Below are positions 1 through 5,217 of a stretch of 16,293 nucleotides of DNA, in pieces. The notes beneath the pieces were generated by a model. The model saw only the letters and a program-made list of their open reading frames with translations, did no database searches and was not told the DNA's origin. The position numbers and the translations under genes are program-made. The DNA is from JASFEQ01 sp050122535 (lineage in GTDB: Bacteria > Desulfobacterota > DSM-4660 > Desulfatiglandales > HGW-15), in the NCBI GenBank assembly GCA_050122535.1, contig JASFIT010000056.1:1-16293 (forward strand), read 5' to 3'. Numbering within the stretch: position 1 is the first letter of the stretch; every line of letters begins with the position of its first letter.

Positions 1-105
1 GCTGGGAAACTACTCAGAATAATTGAAGCTGTGTCAGGAAAAGTGAACAGTTTTGGGTCGTTTGTTGCCCATTTTGAACAGAGAGTGAATATGTATCCTC
101 ACTAA
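1..105 (+). CDS. Possible C-terminal fragment of an unrecognised protein (partial)
   Basis: Frame 1 is open from the window edge to a TAA at 103-105 and gives 34 residues ending NMYPH. I do not recognise the family. The fragment is short enough to be open by chance. One copy of a 20-bp motif (31-50) lies inside it, and two more copies follow its stop. If that motif marks a transposon end, this could be the tail of a transposition gene, but this is inference only. More sequence to the left is needed to judge it. Confidence 0.22.
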   Translation, partial: AGKLLRIIEAVSGKVNSFGSFVAHFEQRVNMYPH

Positions 106-227
106 GATATCAACGGCCTTATACCAGAGAAATCTACTTGAATTCCAAATGCTTATCCTAACCTAAACATTGAATCCATACGCCGAAGTGTCAAAAATCG
201 TCACAAGGTGTCAAAAAAAGTCAACAG
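31..227 (+). repeat. Three copies of a 20-bp motif, two in tandem
   Basis: Copies lie at 31-50 (GTGTCAGGAAAAGTGAACAG), 188-207 (GTGTCAAAAATCGTCACAAG) and 208-227 (GTGTCAAAAAAAGTCAACAG). By hand alignment, copy 3 matches copy 1 at 17 of 20 positions and copy 2 at 16 of 20. Copies 2 and 3 abut exactly. The last copy ends in ACA followed by G. Repeated transposase-binding sites ending in ACA are typical of IS21-family and Tn7-like ends, so this may be the right end of an element lying off the left edge. Tandem operator sites are the alternative. The rest of 106-367 shows no convincing gene. Confidence 0.45.
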
Positions 228-367
228 TAATGGGGTTCCCATTTCATTATGAGCGTACAAAAATGAACCCTGGGGTGTTCAGGATGTCTCTTAAAAAGGT
301 GACGTTGAGGGAGGAAAAAAGAATTGTGATAAATGGAGTGAAGTTATTTGTGCCCTCCTGGCTGCAC

Positions 368-1042
368 CTATGGGGAACCCAAATAGACTTCCAGAAATAG
401 GGTCTCCCCCGGGTCAAGTGTGACCCTTTTTTCCCAGTCTTCATATTCCGATCGCGTTACTCTGAGCTCATGCAGCCCCGGTTCCACGTTTTCAACGGTG
501 CAGGGCAGATCTCCCACGTATTTTCCATCAAGATAGACCTCGGCAAAATAGGGGCGTCCAAAAACAGAGATGCGACCATACTCCGGTTTCTTGGATATCG
601 TGTAGTCCGCTGCCTCTCCCGCTCGAGCCCGAGCTTCTTCACGCTCCCTGCGCCTCTGGGCTCCGATGCAGTCCGATTCACCGCTTCCATATCTGCCCAC
701 CCGAACACGCCTCAAGAGACCAGCCCGAAACGTAAGGATCTTGACAAATCTGTGTGCCCCACAGTTGTAATACCATGTCTCAACGCTCTCCGTAACTTCG
801 CTATACCCTCCCTTTCCCTGAGGGAACCCGTGTGGGAGCCGTCTGCCATAAGTGCCTTCCGTTATCACTCTCTTCAGCTCCTTGAAGCTGGGGGAACCAC
901 ACCTCAGGAGAACTTGCATTGTCGTCATGCCGGGACGAACGATTTCCGTGCCACACTTGAAAGTCGCCGCGAGGGGATTGCCACTCCAAAATGCTAACAG
1001 TATCAAACTCCCAATCCCTAATATGCCTATTCTTTTAAACAT
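368..1042 (-). CDS. DUF2845 + PEGA-domain periplasmic protein
   Basis: The protein has 224 residues. A signal peptide (about 1-26, basic start, hydrophobic core, ending PLAA) points to export. Residues about 27-125 match the DUF2845 pattern: FKCG near 28-31, then G-x-T-x-x-x-V-L-x-R-CG-x-P at 38-51, a WYYNCG segment at 90-95, and a LTF-x-x-G-L-L-x-x-V stretch near 103-114. A charged Arg/Glu/Ala-rich linker (128-146) leads to a PEGA domain (about 156-222) with the hallmark EVYLDGKYVGDLP. PEGA domains are small beta folds often found on surface or periplasmic proteins. Function is unknown. Cysteines at 30, 48, 94 and 125 could form disulfides. The ATG at 1042 has only a weak ribosome site. The upstream gap carries a small GCCGC/GCGGC hairpin (1088-1104) without a T-run. 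Confidence 0.8.
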   Translation of the reverse strand: MFKRIGILGIGSLILLAFWSGNPLAATFKCGTEIVRPGMTTMQVLLRCGSPSFKELKRVITEGTYGRRLPHGFPQGKGGYSEVTESVETWYYNCGAHRFVKILTFRAGLLRRVRVGRYGSGESDCIGAQRRREREEARARAGEAADYTISKKPEYGRISVFGRPYFAEVYLDGKYVGDLPCTVENVEPGLHELRVTRSEYEDWEKRVTLDPGETLFLEVYLGSP

Positions 1043-1145
1043 GATGTGCGTATCTCATTGTGCGGGCAACAAATAAGTACCGAGGACGCCGCTCTTTTTG
1101 CGGCAGCTTTAAAAACCTGCCACCTTCTGTTTCTAGCATTCTTTC

Positions 1146-1721
1146 TCAGAATCTGAATCCAAATACCCCCGTTACAATATATCCGTCCAGGTCGGTTTCC
1201 AAACTTGCCTCGCCCCCGAACTCAGCATCGGATGTGAGCAGGTATTTGCCCTCTATCCCGACAAAAAACTCTTCAGTAATATTATAATTGACGCCAAAAC
1301 CTAGACTAAGCCCGAACACCGCGTCATCGTCGTCAAAAATGATGACCCCTACGACAGGGTCATTTAGAGTTCCATCAAGTTTCGCAAAGTAGGCGCCCAC
1401 ACCTAGCTCTGCAAAAAGCTCCCAGCTTCCTGTTGGATAGATTGCTTTTCCCGTCGCCAGGAAAGGAACGACCCGGATGTCATCGGTCTCGAAATATCCC
1501 GCCCCAACTTCAAGCGCAAAGTTGGGTGAAAAATAATGTCCCCATGCAACCTCTCCATTGAACCCTGATCCAAAATTGAGGTCGTCGAGTCCACCGGTCG
1601 GGGAATAGACGCCGCCCTTAACAATAATGTAATCTCGTCTCTCTTGCCCTGTTGCGGAAATGGGCAAAAGAAATATGAGCGTCGTGGTTACTACAATAAT
1701 CGCCCGAACTCTTGATGTCAT
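1146..1721 (-). CDS. Small outer-membrane beta-barrel protein
   Basis: The protein has 191 residues. A signal peptide (about 1-25, ending ISATG before QERRD) precedes alternating hydrophobic/polar strands rich in Gly and aromatic residues, such as GEVAWGHYF, ALEVGAGYF and LFAELGVGAYF. The chain ends in FGFRF; a terminal Phe is the usual outer-membrane barrel assembly signal. Length and pattern fit the eight-stranded OmpA/OmpW-like or 'outer membrane protein beta-barrel' families. An acidic run (FDDDDA) probably lies in a loop. The ATG is preceded by a good AAGGAGAAA ribosome site. It lies downstream of another barrel gene in the same direction, 267 bp away. Ligand or role is not visible. Confidence 0.75.
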   Translation of the reverse strand: MTSRVRAIIVVTTTLIFLLPISATGQERRDYIIVKGGVYSPTGGLDDLNFGSGFNGEVAWGHYFSPNFALEVGAGYFETDDIRVVPFLATGKAIYPTGSWELFAELGVGAYFAKLDGTLNDPVVGVIIFDDDDAVFGLSLGFGVNYNITEEFFVGIEGKYLLTSDAEFGGEASLETDLDGYIVTGVFGFRF

Positions 1722-1754
1722 GGGTTTCTCCTTCTTTGGACAGATTGAAGCGCC

Positions 1755-1776
1755 ATGTCCCTCTAAAGCGGGACAT
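1755..1776. promoter_or_regulatory. Perfect 7-bp inverted repeat upstream of the barrel gene
   Basis: ATGTCCC (1755-1761) and GGGACAT (1770-1776) form a perfect dyad with an 8-nt spacer, 33 bp upstream of the barrel gene start. It could be an operator or a 5'-UTR hairpin. It lacks a T-run, so it is not a typical terminator. I found no clear -35/-10 pair here. Confidence 0.3.
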
Positions 1777-1872
1777 TTAAGCGGGGAGATTGCGTCTGCC
1801 CCGTGGAATGTTTACCCTGTTTAATCTGAAGGCCTATCAATTGGACGCTTTGCAGATTATCCATAGAACATT

Positions 1873-1984
1873 CTGCGACCAAAAACAAGTTCGCAGATCT
1901 AAGGGATGGGATTATGGGAGCTGATCGATCTCATATGGGAGACAATAAACGGGGAAAAATGGGAGAGATTTCGCCATATGGAGG
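1873..1984. repeat. Intergenic dyad and four spaced ATGGGAG-type motifs
   Basis: The gap between the two barrel genes has CTGCGA/TCGCAG (1873-1878, 1891-1896) as a dyad. It also has ATGGGAG at 1914, 1935 and 1959 and ATGGAGG at 1978, spaced 19-24 bp, or about two helical turns. This spacing would suit a regulator binding one DNA face, but the motif is short and may be chance. Confidence 0.2.
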
Positions 1985-1988
1985 ATCG

Positions 1989-2633
1989 TCAAAAATAATA
2001 CTTGATGCCTAGGGCGAAAGTGAACGCATCCAAATCCACCTCAAACTGCTCCTCGGGAGAGCCTGGGCTTCTTTCCAAATAGTCAGCTTCGTTCCAAGCG
2101 TATCTGGCGTCCCAGTTAATGCTCACGTTATCATTAAGAAAGAACTCCACACCGCCGATAACTTGATACCCAAAACTGTCATCCATCTCGACGGCAAGAC
2201 CCGGGAAAGCGCTTTTGCCTATGTCTGTCAGGCTAAAATCGTTGAAATAGTATCCAACACCTCCTCCTATATAAATACCTATCTCTGAGGATGGCCAAAA
2301 AACGTAGCGTGCATTCAAGAGAACAGGAAACTGCCTCAATTCACCAAACTCAACGATAAATATACCAGGCTCTGTACGAGAAAGGTCTGTTTCGGTATAG
2401 CCTCCAACCAACTCTAAAGAAAGCGAATTCGTAAATGAATAAGTGACCACGCCTTCATAGAGCAGACTCTCTGTCCATTCGAGAGTAAGTTCTCTAACTT
2501 GGTCATCAGAAATGTCGTAGTAAGCCAGCCTCCCTCCGACGCCAAATTTCTTTGCTATGTCCTGGGCATTACTACCGCCCACAAAAAACAGCGAGAGAAT
2601 AGCCCCACAAAATACCGCAACGATGGCCTTCAT
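1989..2633 (-). CDS. Outer-membrane beta-barrel protein (OmpW/OmpA-like fold)
   Basis: The protein has 214 residues. A clean signal peptide (about 1-23, ending GGSNA before QDIAKKF) is followed by barrel-like strands with Gly/Tyr-rich turns, such as VGGRLAYYDI, LSLELVGGYTET, IGIYIGGGVGYYF and YQVIGGVEFF, and a terminal FALGIKYYF with C-terminal Phe. The FGVGGRLAYY opening and GGGVGYYFND segment resemble OmpW-type or porin-family barrels. A strong AGGAGG ribosome site lies 6 nt before the ATG, and a good sigma-70-like promoter lies at 2709-2737. It is only distantly similar to the next barrel at 1146-1721, so recent duplication is not obvious. The ligand is unknown. Confidence 0.77.
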   Translation of the reverse strand: MKAIVAVFCGAILSLFFVGGSNAQDIAKKFGVGGRLAYYDISDDQVRELTLEWTESLLYEGVVTYSFTNSLSLELVGGYTETDLSRTEPGIFIVEFGELRQFPVLLNARYVFWPSSEIGIYIGGGVGYYFNDFSLTDIGKSAFPGLAVEMDDSFGYQVIGGVEFFLNDNVSINWDARYAWNEADYLERSPGSPEEQFEVDLDAFTFALGIKYYF

Positions 2634-2708
2634 ATTTTTGTCCTCCTGAGAGAAATGTGATGATTCATTGTTTGGTTAAGTTGAGGCATTATTTAGAATT
2701 TATTGGAA

Positions 2709-2737
2709 AGTTTAGATAAAATCAGCATTCCTGTCAA
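2709..2737 (-). promoter_or_regulatory. Sigma-70-type promoter for the barrel gene at 1989-2633
   Basis: On the minus strand TTGACA (plus 2732-2737) is followed after exactly 17 nt by TAAACT (plus 2709-2714). This is a perfect -35 and a 4-of-6 -10. It implies a leader of roughly 70 nt before the ATG. Confidence 0.55.
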
Positions 2738-2831
2738 TATTTGTATAGATTTCTAGTTCCATTATGCGGAACATAGAATGGGCTTCGATCAAAAGTGGAT
2801 TTGCGCGTTTTGAATCCCATTCTATCTGTTG

Positions 2832-2862
2832 AAAAAAAAGAGGTTAGCTTGAACCGCTAACC
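2832..2862 (-). terminator. Rho-independent terminator of tRNA-Leu
   Basis: On the minus strand, GGTTAGC and GCTAACC form a perfect 7-bp stem with a 7-nt loop (plus 2842-2862). A run of eight Ts follows after one C. It begins 12 nt past the tRNA-Leu 3' end. Confidence 0.85.
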
Positions 2863-2874
2863 CCTTGGTCACTC

Positions 2875-2962
2875 TGGTGCCGGAGGCGAGAATCGAACTC
2901 GCACGGTACAAAGTACCACTGGATTTTGAGTCCAGCGCGTCTACCAGTTTCACCACTCCGGC
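2875..2962 (-). tRNA. tRNA-Leu (anticodon CAA)
   Basis: An 88-nt type II tRNA including an encoded CCA. The acceptor stem is GCCGGAG/CTCCGGC with discriminator A. The anticodon stem CTGGA/TCCAG closes the loop CTCAAAA, giving anticodon CAA, which reads UUG. A long variable arm with stem GGTAC/GTACC is present, as expected for leucine tRNA, and the T-loop is TTCGATT. It has a strong own promoter upstream and a terminator downstream. Confidence 0.96.
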
Positions 2963-2979
2963 ACATCTCGCTTGTTGGG

Positions 2980-3009
2980 ATTATAGGGAAAAGCCGATTT
3001 CCATGTCAA
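2980..3009 (-). promoter_or_regulatory. Promoter of tRNA-Leu
   Basis: On the minus strand a perfect TTGACA (plus 3004-3009) and a perfect TATAAT (plus 2980-2985) are separated by 18 nt. The -10 box ends 17 nt before the mature tRNA 5' end. Confidence 0.75.
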
Positions 3010-3022
3010 TATGATATTGACA
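3004..3022. promoter_or_regulatory. 19-bp perfect palindrome holding both divergent -35 boxes
   Basis: TGTCAATATGATATTGACA is a perfect dyad with 9-bp arms around one central G. Its right end is the TTGACA of tRNA-Ala and its left end is the TTGACA of tRNA-Leu, with 7 bp between the hexamers. Two polymerases could hardly occupy both at once, so the two tRNA genes may compete for the site or be co-regulated there. Confidence 0.6.
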
Positions 3023-3045
3023 GCCTAATGTGCTGTGATTAATAT
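3017..3045 (+). promoter_or_regulatory. Promoter of tRNA-Ala
   Basis: TTGACA (3017-3022) and TAATAT (3040-3045) have a 17-nt spacer. The -10 box ends 12 nt before the tRNA. The -35 is perfect; the -10 is 4 of 6. Confidence 0.65.
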
Positions 3046-3057
3046 GGATGATTGCGA

Positions 3058-3133
3058 GGGGCTGTAGCTCAGCTGGGAGAGCGCATGAATGGCATTCATG
3101 AGGTCGTGGGTTCGATCCCCATCAGCTCCACCA
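3058..3133 (+). tRNA. tRNA-Ala (anticodon GGC), island integration site
   Basis: A 76-nt tRNA with encoded CCA. The acceptor stem is GGGGCTG/CAGCTCC and includes the G3-U70 pair that identifies alanine tRNAs. The D-arm is GCTC/GAGC. The anticodon stem CATGA/TCATG closes the loop ATGGCAT, giving anticodon GGC. The T-arm is GTGGG-TTCGATC-CCCAT. The part from the 5' strand of the anticodon stem to just past the CCA (3086-3134) is repeated identically at 5039-5087. The working gene is therefore a hybrid: the 5' part is original and the 3' part was probably supplied by the integrated element. Confidence 0.97.
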
Positions 3134-3134
3134 G
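3086..3134 (+). repeat. attL: 49-bp direct repeat within tRNA-Ala
   Basis: Bases 3086-3134 are identical to 5039-5087 over 49 of 49 positions. Similarity stops abruptly on both sides (A versus T before, A versus G after). The block starts in the 5' strand of the anticodon stem and covers the anticodon loop, T-arm, acceptor 3' strand and CCA. This is the standard footprint left by a tyrosine integrase using a tRNA gene. Confidence 0.9.
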
Positions 3135-3145
3135 AGATTACAAGG

Positions 3146-3175
3146 GGTCAGCTAATGCGGCTGACCTATTTTTTT
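3146..3175 (+). terminator. Rho-independent terminator after tRNA-Ala (island-borne)
   Basis: GGTCAGC (3146-3152) and GCTGACC (3160-3166) form a perfect 7-bp stem with a 7-nt loop, followed by TA and seven Ts. It lies inside the island, so the tRNA-Ala transcript now ends in element DNA; the probable original terminator is displaced to 5099-5126. Confidence 0.82.
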
Positions 3176-3219
3176 GTTCAGAAGGGTGAAATGTAACATT
3201 TTGTGACATGTCCATTTTT

Positions 3220-4134
3220 TTATTTTTTCCACGGTCCTCCTTCAGGCCATGAGCCCTGAAATGATTGCCCGTATTCACTTGCTTGAGCAATCGGAAATAG
3301 AAACGTTCTTATATCGGACATCAAGGTGACGAAATCTTCTGGAGCGTCCCCCATCATCCCTTTATTGATAAATGCTTTCCACTGGGCTCGCTTTTCAGGT
3401 CGATCCGAAAAATCGTTTGAAAAAATCTCTGCATCGGAACGAATAGTCGTCCTGCGTCTTGTGCATGTTGCTACAATCGCCTCTTGAAGTAATTTGCCTT
3501 TAAATGGAAATCGGCGGCTTAGTCCCCATATGTCATAAAAATCCTTCATACGGCTGTTCAACTCTGCCAAATCCAAAGCTGCCTCAAATTTTTCAGCAAT
3601 TATTGTTTCCAATGAATAACTCTTGACCAAAGGGGGCTCCATATCCAGTAACGTCGGAAACTCCATCTCCTTTGGGGCTGGAACTACCTCATCCCCAAAT
3701 CCGATGTCTATCTGAATTGGAATGCGGGCCTGTCCAAGCTGAGCGATAAATTTGACCCGTGCTCCAGGATACTCTGAATCGGAAGACATTACTTCATAGC
3801 TCATATCAGTGAAGTCATATACCAATCCGTCATCACATGCTATTCTTCCTATCTCTTGTATAGCCTGAGAAAGGCTGTCTATATCTCCGGGAATTGTCCC
3901 AGCTAAATCGATGTCTCTCGTTGGCCTCGCCTGTGGAAAGCCTAGTCCCATCAAAAGCAGTCCACCTTTAAGGATGAAATCTCCTTTATGAGCGGACCGC
4001 GAAAGGCGGAAAAGGAATCGTTCAAGACCATATAAGACCAAAACCCCTTCAAAAGGCTTGCCTGTTTGTCGCGCAATGTTCAACAAGCGGCTCCTTACCG
4101 ATGCTGCAACATTCTTGCTTGAAGGCTTGTTCAT
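3220..4134 (-). CDS. AbiEii/AbiGii-type nucleotidyltransferase toxin
   Basis: The protein has 304 residues, a usual length for this family. The N-terminal helical part (SVRSRLLNIAR, FEGVLVLYGLERFLFRLS) is typical. The nucleotidyltransferase core follows: FILKGGLLL at 53-61 (G57-G58), RPTRDIDLAG at 70-79 with the metal-binding D74-x-D76, and QIDIGFGD at 141-148. ETIIAEKFEA (176-185, K182) and RMKDFYDIW (195-203) complete the set. All core residues are present, so it looks active. Family members are the toxins of type IV AbiE systems; related MenT toxins add nucleotides to tRNA 3' ends, but the target here is unknown. Its start overlaps the antitoxin stop by 4 nt (ATGA), implying coupled translation. 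Confidence 0.9.
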   Translation of the reverse strand: MNKPSSKNVAASVRSRLLNIARQTGKPFEGVLVLYGLERFLFRLSRSAHKGDFILKGGLLLMGLGFPQARPTRDIDLAGTIPGDIDSLSQAIQEIGRIACDDGLVYDFTDMSYEVMSSDSEYPGARVKFIAQLGQARIPIQIDIGFGDEVVPAPKEMEFPTLLDMEPPLVKSYSLETIIAEKFEAALDLAELNSRMKDFYDIWGLSRRFPFKGKLLQEAIVATCTRRRTTIRSDAEIFSNDFSDRPEKRAQWKAFINKGMMGDAPEDFVTLMSDIRTFLFPIAQASEYGQSFQGSWPEGGPWKK

Positions 4135-4736
4135 ATTGTCATTGCCTCAAGATATGGGCGGACAATTTTTTCAACCTTGGATGCTTTGGCATATTCCATC
4201 AGAGTTGCCGCGCTGGACTCCTCCCGTTTCAGGTACTCCTTGGCGGCCTCTATGGCCACATCAAGCCCGACTGCCTTCTGCCACCGAAAGCAGTCAATGA
4301 CAGTCTTTGGAGGATTGTAAATGCGAACTTCGTGCTCCATGATCTGATGAGTTTCAATGCCACTAGTAAATGACTTGTTGCTGAAAAAGAAAACGCGGAT
4401 TGGTGGATAATCGATTTTTGGTTTGCGGGCCTTTCGATCTATTGCAAGCCAGACATGTTGGGTCGTCTGGGTCGTGAGTTCATGAAAAACCAGCGCAGAA
4501 ATTAGGCATATGACACCTTTAGGAACCTTTTTTGATACCTCCACAAGGTCCACTTGCGCTGGAATGTCCAGATCCGCGAGCTGAAAGAGCCCCCTGGAAA
4601 TGGGCACAAGGGTACCCTCATCCCGCAGCCCATAAAGGGTTCTTCTGTGAATACCTTTCGCGAAGGCTTCATAGGTACGAATAAGGCCACCGTTTTTCCG
4701 TATTATTTCTATGGCTCTGTCTCGTGCGGTTTCCAT
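4131..4736 (-). CDS. AbiEi-type antitoxin / transcriptional repressor
   Basis: The protein has 201 residues from the ATG at 4736; a TTG 27 nt upstream would give 210 but lies inside the -35/-10 spacer, so I reject it. An N-terminal winged helix (RAIEIIRKNGGLIRTYEA, then GIHRRTLYGLRDEG and the wing-like LVPISRGLFQL) is followed by a larger C-terminal domain (VCLISALVFHELT, VWLAIDRKARKP, IYNPPKTVIDCFRW, AIEAAKEYLKRE). This is the AbiEi/type IV antitoxin layout, in which the protein also represses its own operon. It is immediately upstream of, and overlaps, the toxin gene. The imperfect inverted repeat at 4745-4792 is the probable binding site. There is no ribosome site before the ATG, which fits a leaderless message. 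Confidence 0.88.
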   Translation of the reverse strand: METARDRAIEIIRKNGGLIRTYEAFAKGIHRRTLYGLRDEGTLVPISRGLFQLADLDIPAQVDLVEVSKKVPKGVICLISALVFHELTTQTTQHVWLAIDRKARKPKIDYPPIRVFFFSNKSFTSGIETHQIMEHEVRIYNPPKTVIDCFRWQKAVGLDVAIEAAKEYLKREESSAATLMEYAKASKVEKIVRPYLEAMTI

Positions 4737-4742
4737 GGGAGA

Positions 4743-4792
4743 ACGGTACAAAACTGTCGGCAATTTGTCAAGAGTGCCGACGTTATTGTACC
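4743..4792 (-). promoter_or_regulatory. AbiE promoter inside a 17-bp imperfect inverted repeat
   Basis: On the minus strand a perfect TTGACA (plus 4766-4771) and TACCGT (plus 4743-4748) are 17 nt apart. Flanking arms GGTACAAAACTGTCGGC (plus 4745-4761) and GCCGACGTTATTGTACC (4776-4792) are inverted copies with 14 of 17 matches and a 14-bp centre containing the -35 box. One arm overlaps the -10. The first transcribed base is expected near 4736, the A of the ATG. AbiEi of other bacteria is known to bind inverted repeats at its promoter. Confidence 0.7.
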
Positions 4793-4881
4793 AAATTTAA
4801 TTGGAAATTCTTCCGCCTGTCTCTACATTTTTCATAAGTTCTTAGAATGTCTGATTATTGAGATCCTCAGAAACCCCTCTC

Positions 4882-4901
4882 TGTGTTCCCTATGTGTTCC
4901 C
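4882..4901. repeat. Direct repeat TGTGTTCCC x2, possible integrase arm sites
   Basis: Two identical 9-bp copies (4882-4890 and 4893-4901) are 2 bp apart, 138 bp inside attR. Short direct repeats near an att site are the usual form of tyrosine-integrase arm-binding sites; that role is inferred. The rest of 4793-5038 holds no convincing gene. Confidence 0.35.
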
Positions 4902-5038
4902 CCACCTGCCGACGGCATGAAATATAGGCGACTTTATGCAAATTATGCACAGTTTTTTTACCAAGATGAGAAAATCAGGCTGTCTGAAATACGTCGTGAT
5001 TTGAATAGGTTAGAATTGGATCAGCACAAGGGAAAAAT

Positions 5039-5087
5039 TGAATGGCATTCATGAGGTCGTGGGTTCGATCCCCATCAGCTCCACCAG
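5039..5087 (+). pseudogene. attR: displaced 3' fragment of tRNA-Ala
   Basis: An exact 49-bp copy of 3086-3134. It holds the 3' part of the tRNA from the anticodon stem on, including GGC, the T-arm and CCA, with no D-arm or 5' acceptor strand. It cannot make a tRNA. It is followed by a terminator that probably belonged to the original gene. Confidence 0.92.
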
Positions 5088-5098
5088 GAAAGCAAAAA

Positions 5099-5126
5099 GG
5101 GTCAACCGGACAGGTTAACCCTTTTT
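5099..5126. terminator. Bidirectional terminator, probably the original tRNA-Ala terminator
   Basis: GGGTCAACC (5099-5107) pairs with GGTTAACCC (5113-5121) apart from one mismatch. Five Ts follow on the plus strand and five As precede it, giving a T-run on the minus strand too. It can end plus-strand transcripts after the tRNA fragment and minus-strand transcripts of the hydrolase gene whose stop is at 5218. Confidence 0.72.
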
Positions 5127-5217
5127 CTATTTAGGGGATTACGATTGGTATCCTTTAGCGAGATCAATCCATTTAGGGTAATGTTACGGCCATTCGGGCT
5201 GTTGGGCGGGGTGATAC

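Larger units (their letters stand above)
3135..5087. mobile_element. 1.95-kb genomic mini-island in tRNA-Ala carrying an AbiE toxin-antitoxin pair
   Basis: The unit between the two 49-bp att copies is 1953 bp (repeat start to repeat start). It holds only a type IV toxin-antitoxin pair read leftward, a terminator next to attL (3146-3175), and about 250 bp of non-coding DNA before attR. No integrase, excisionase or transposase is seen in any frame. It is either a non-autonomous element moved by an integrase in trans, or the remnant of a larger island that lost its integrase while the toxin-antitoxin pair kept it in place. The edges are clear from the sequence; the origin is inference. Confidence 0.85.

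Noticed and set aside
170..400. 76-codon plus-strand open frame starting with TTG
   Set aside because: It has no recognisable domain or ribosome site, overlaps the end of the opposing DUF2845 gene, and carries the repeat array.
470..997. 175-codon plus-strand frame opposite the DUF2845/PEGA gene
   Set aside because: The minus-strand protein has a signal peptide and two recognisable domains; this is its shadow.
1088..1104. GCCGC/GCGGC hairpin as a terminator between the barrel and DUF2845 genes
   Set aside because: No T-run follows the stem on the minus strand; the stem is only 5 bp.
4737..4763. TTG start giving a 210-residue antitoxin
   Set aside because: The TTG lies within the -35/-10 spacer of the best promoter, so that codon would not be transcribed.
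4917..5054. A 45-codon plus-strand open frame running into attR, possible integrase tail
   Set aside because: It has no integrase catalytic residues or ribosome site, and its end is fixed by the tRNA fragment; it is most likely chance.
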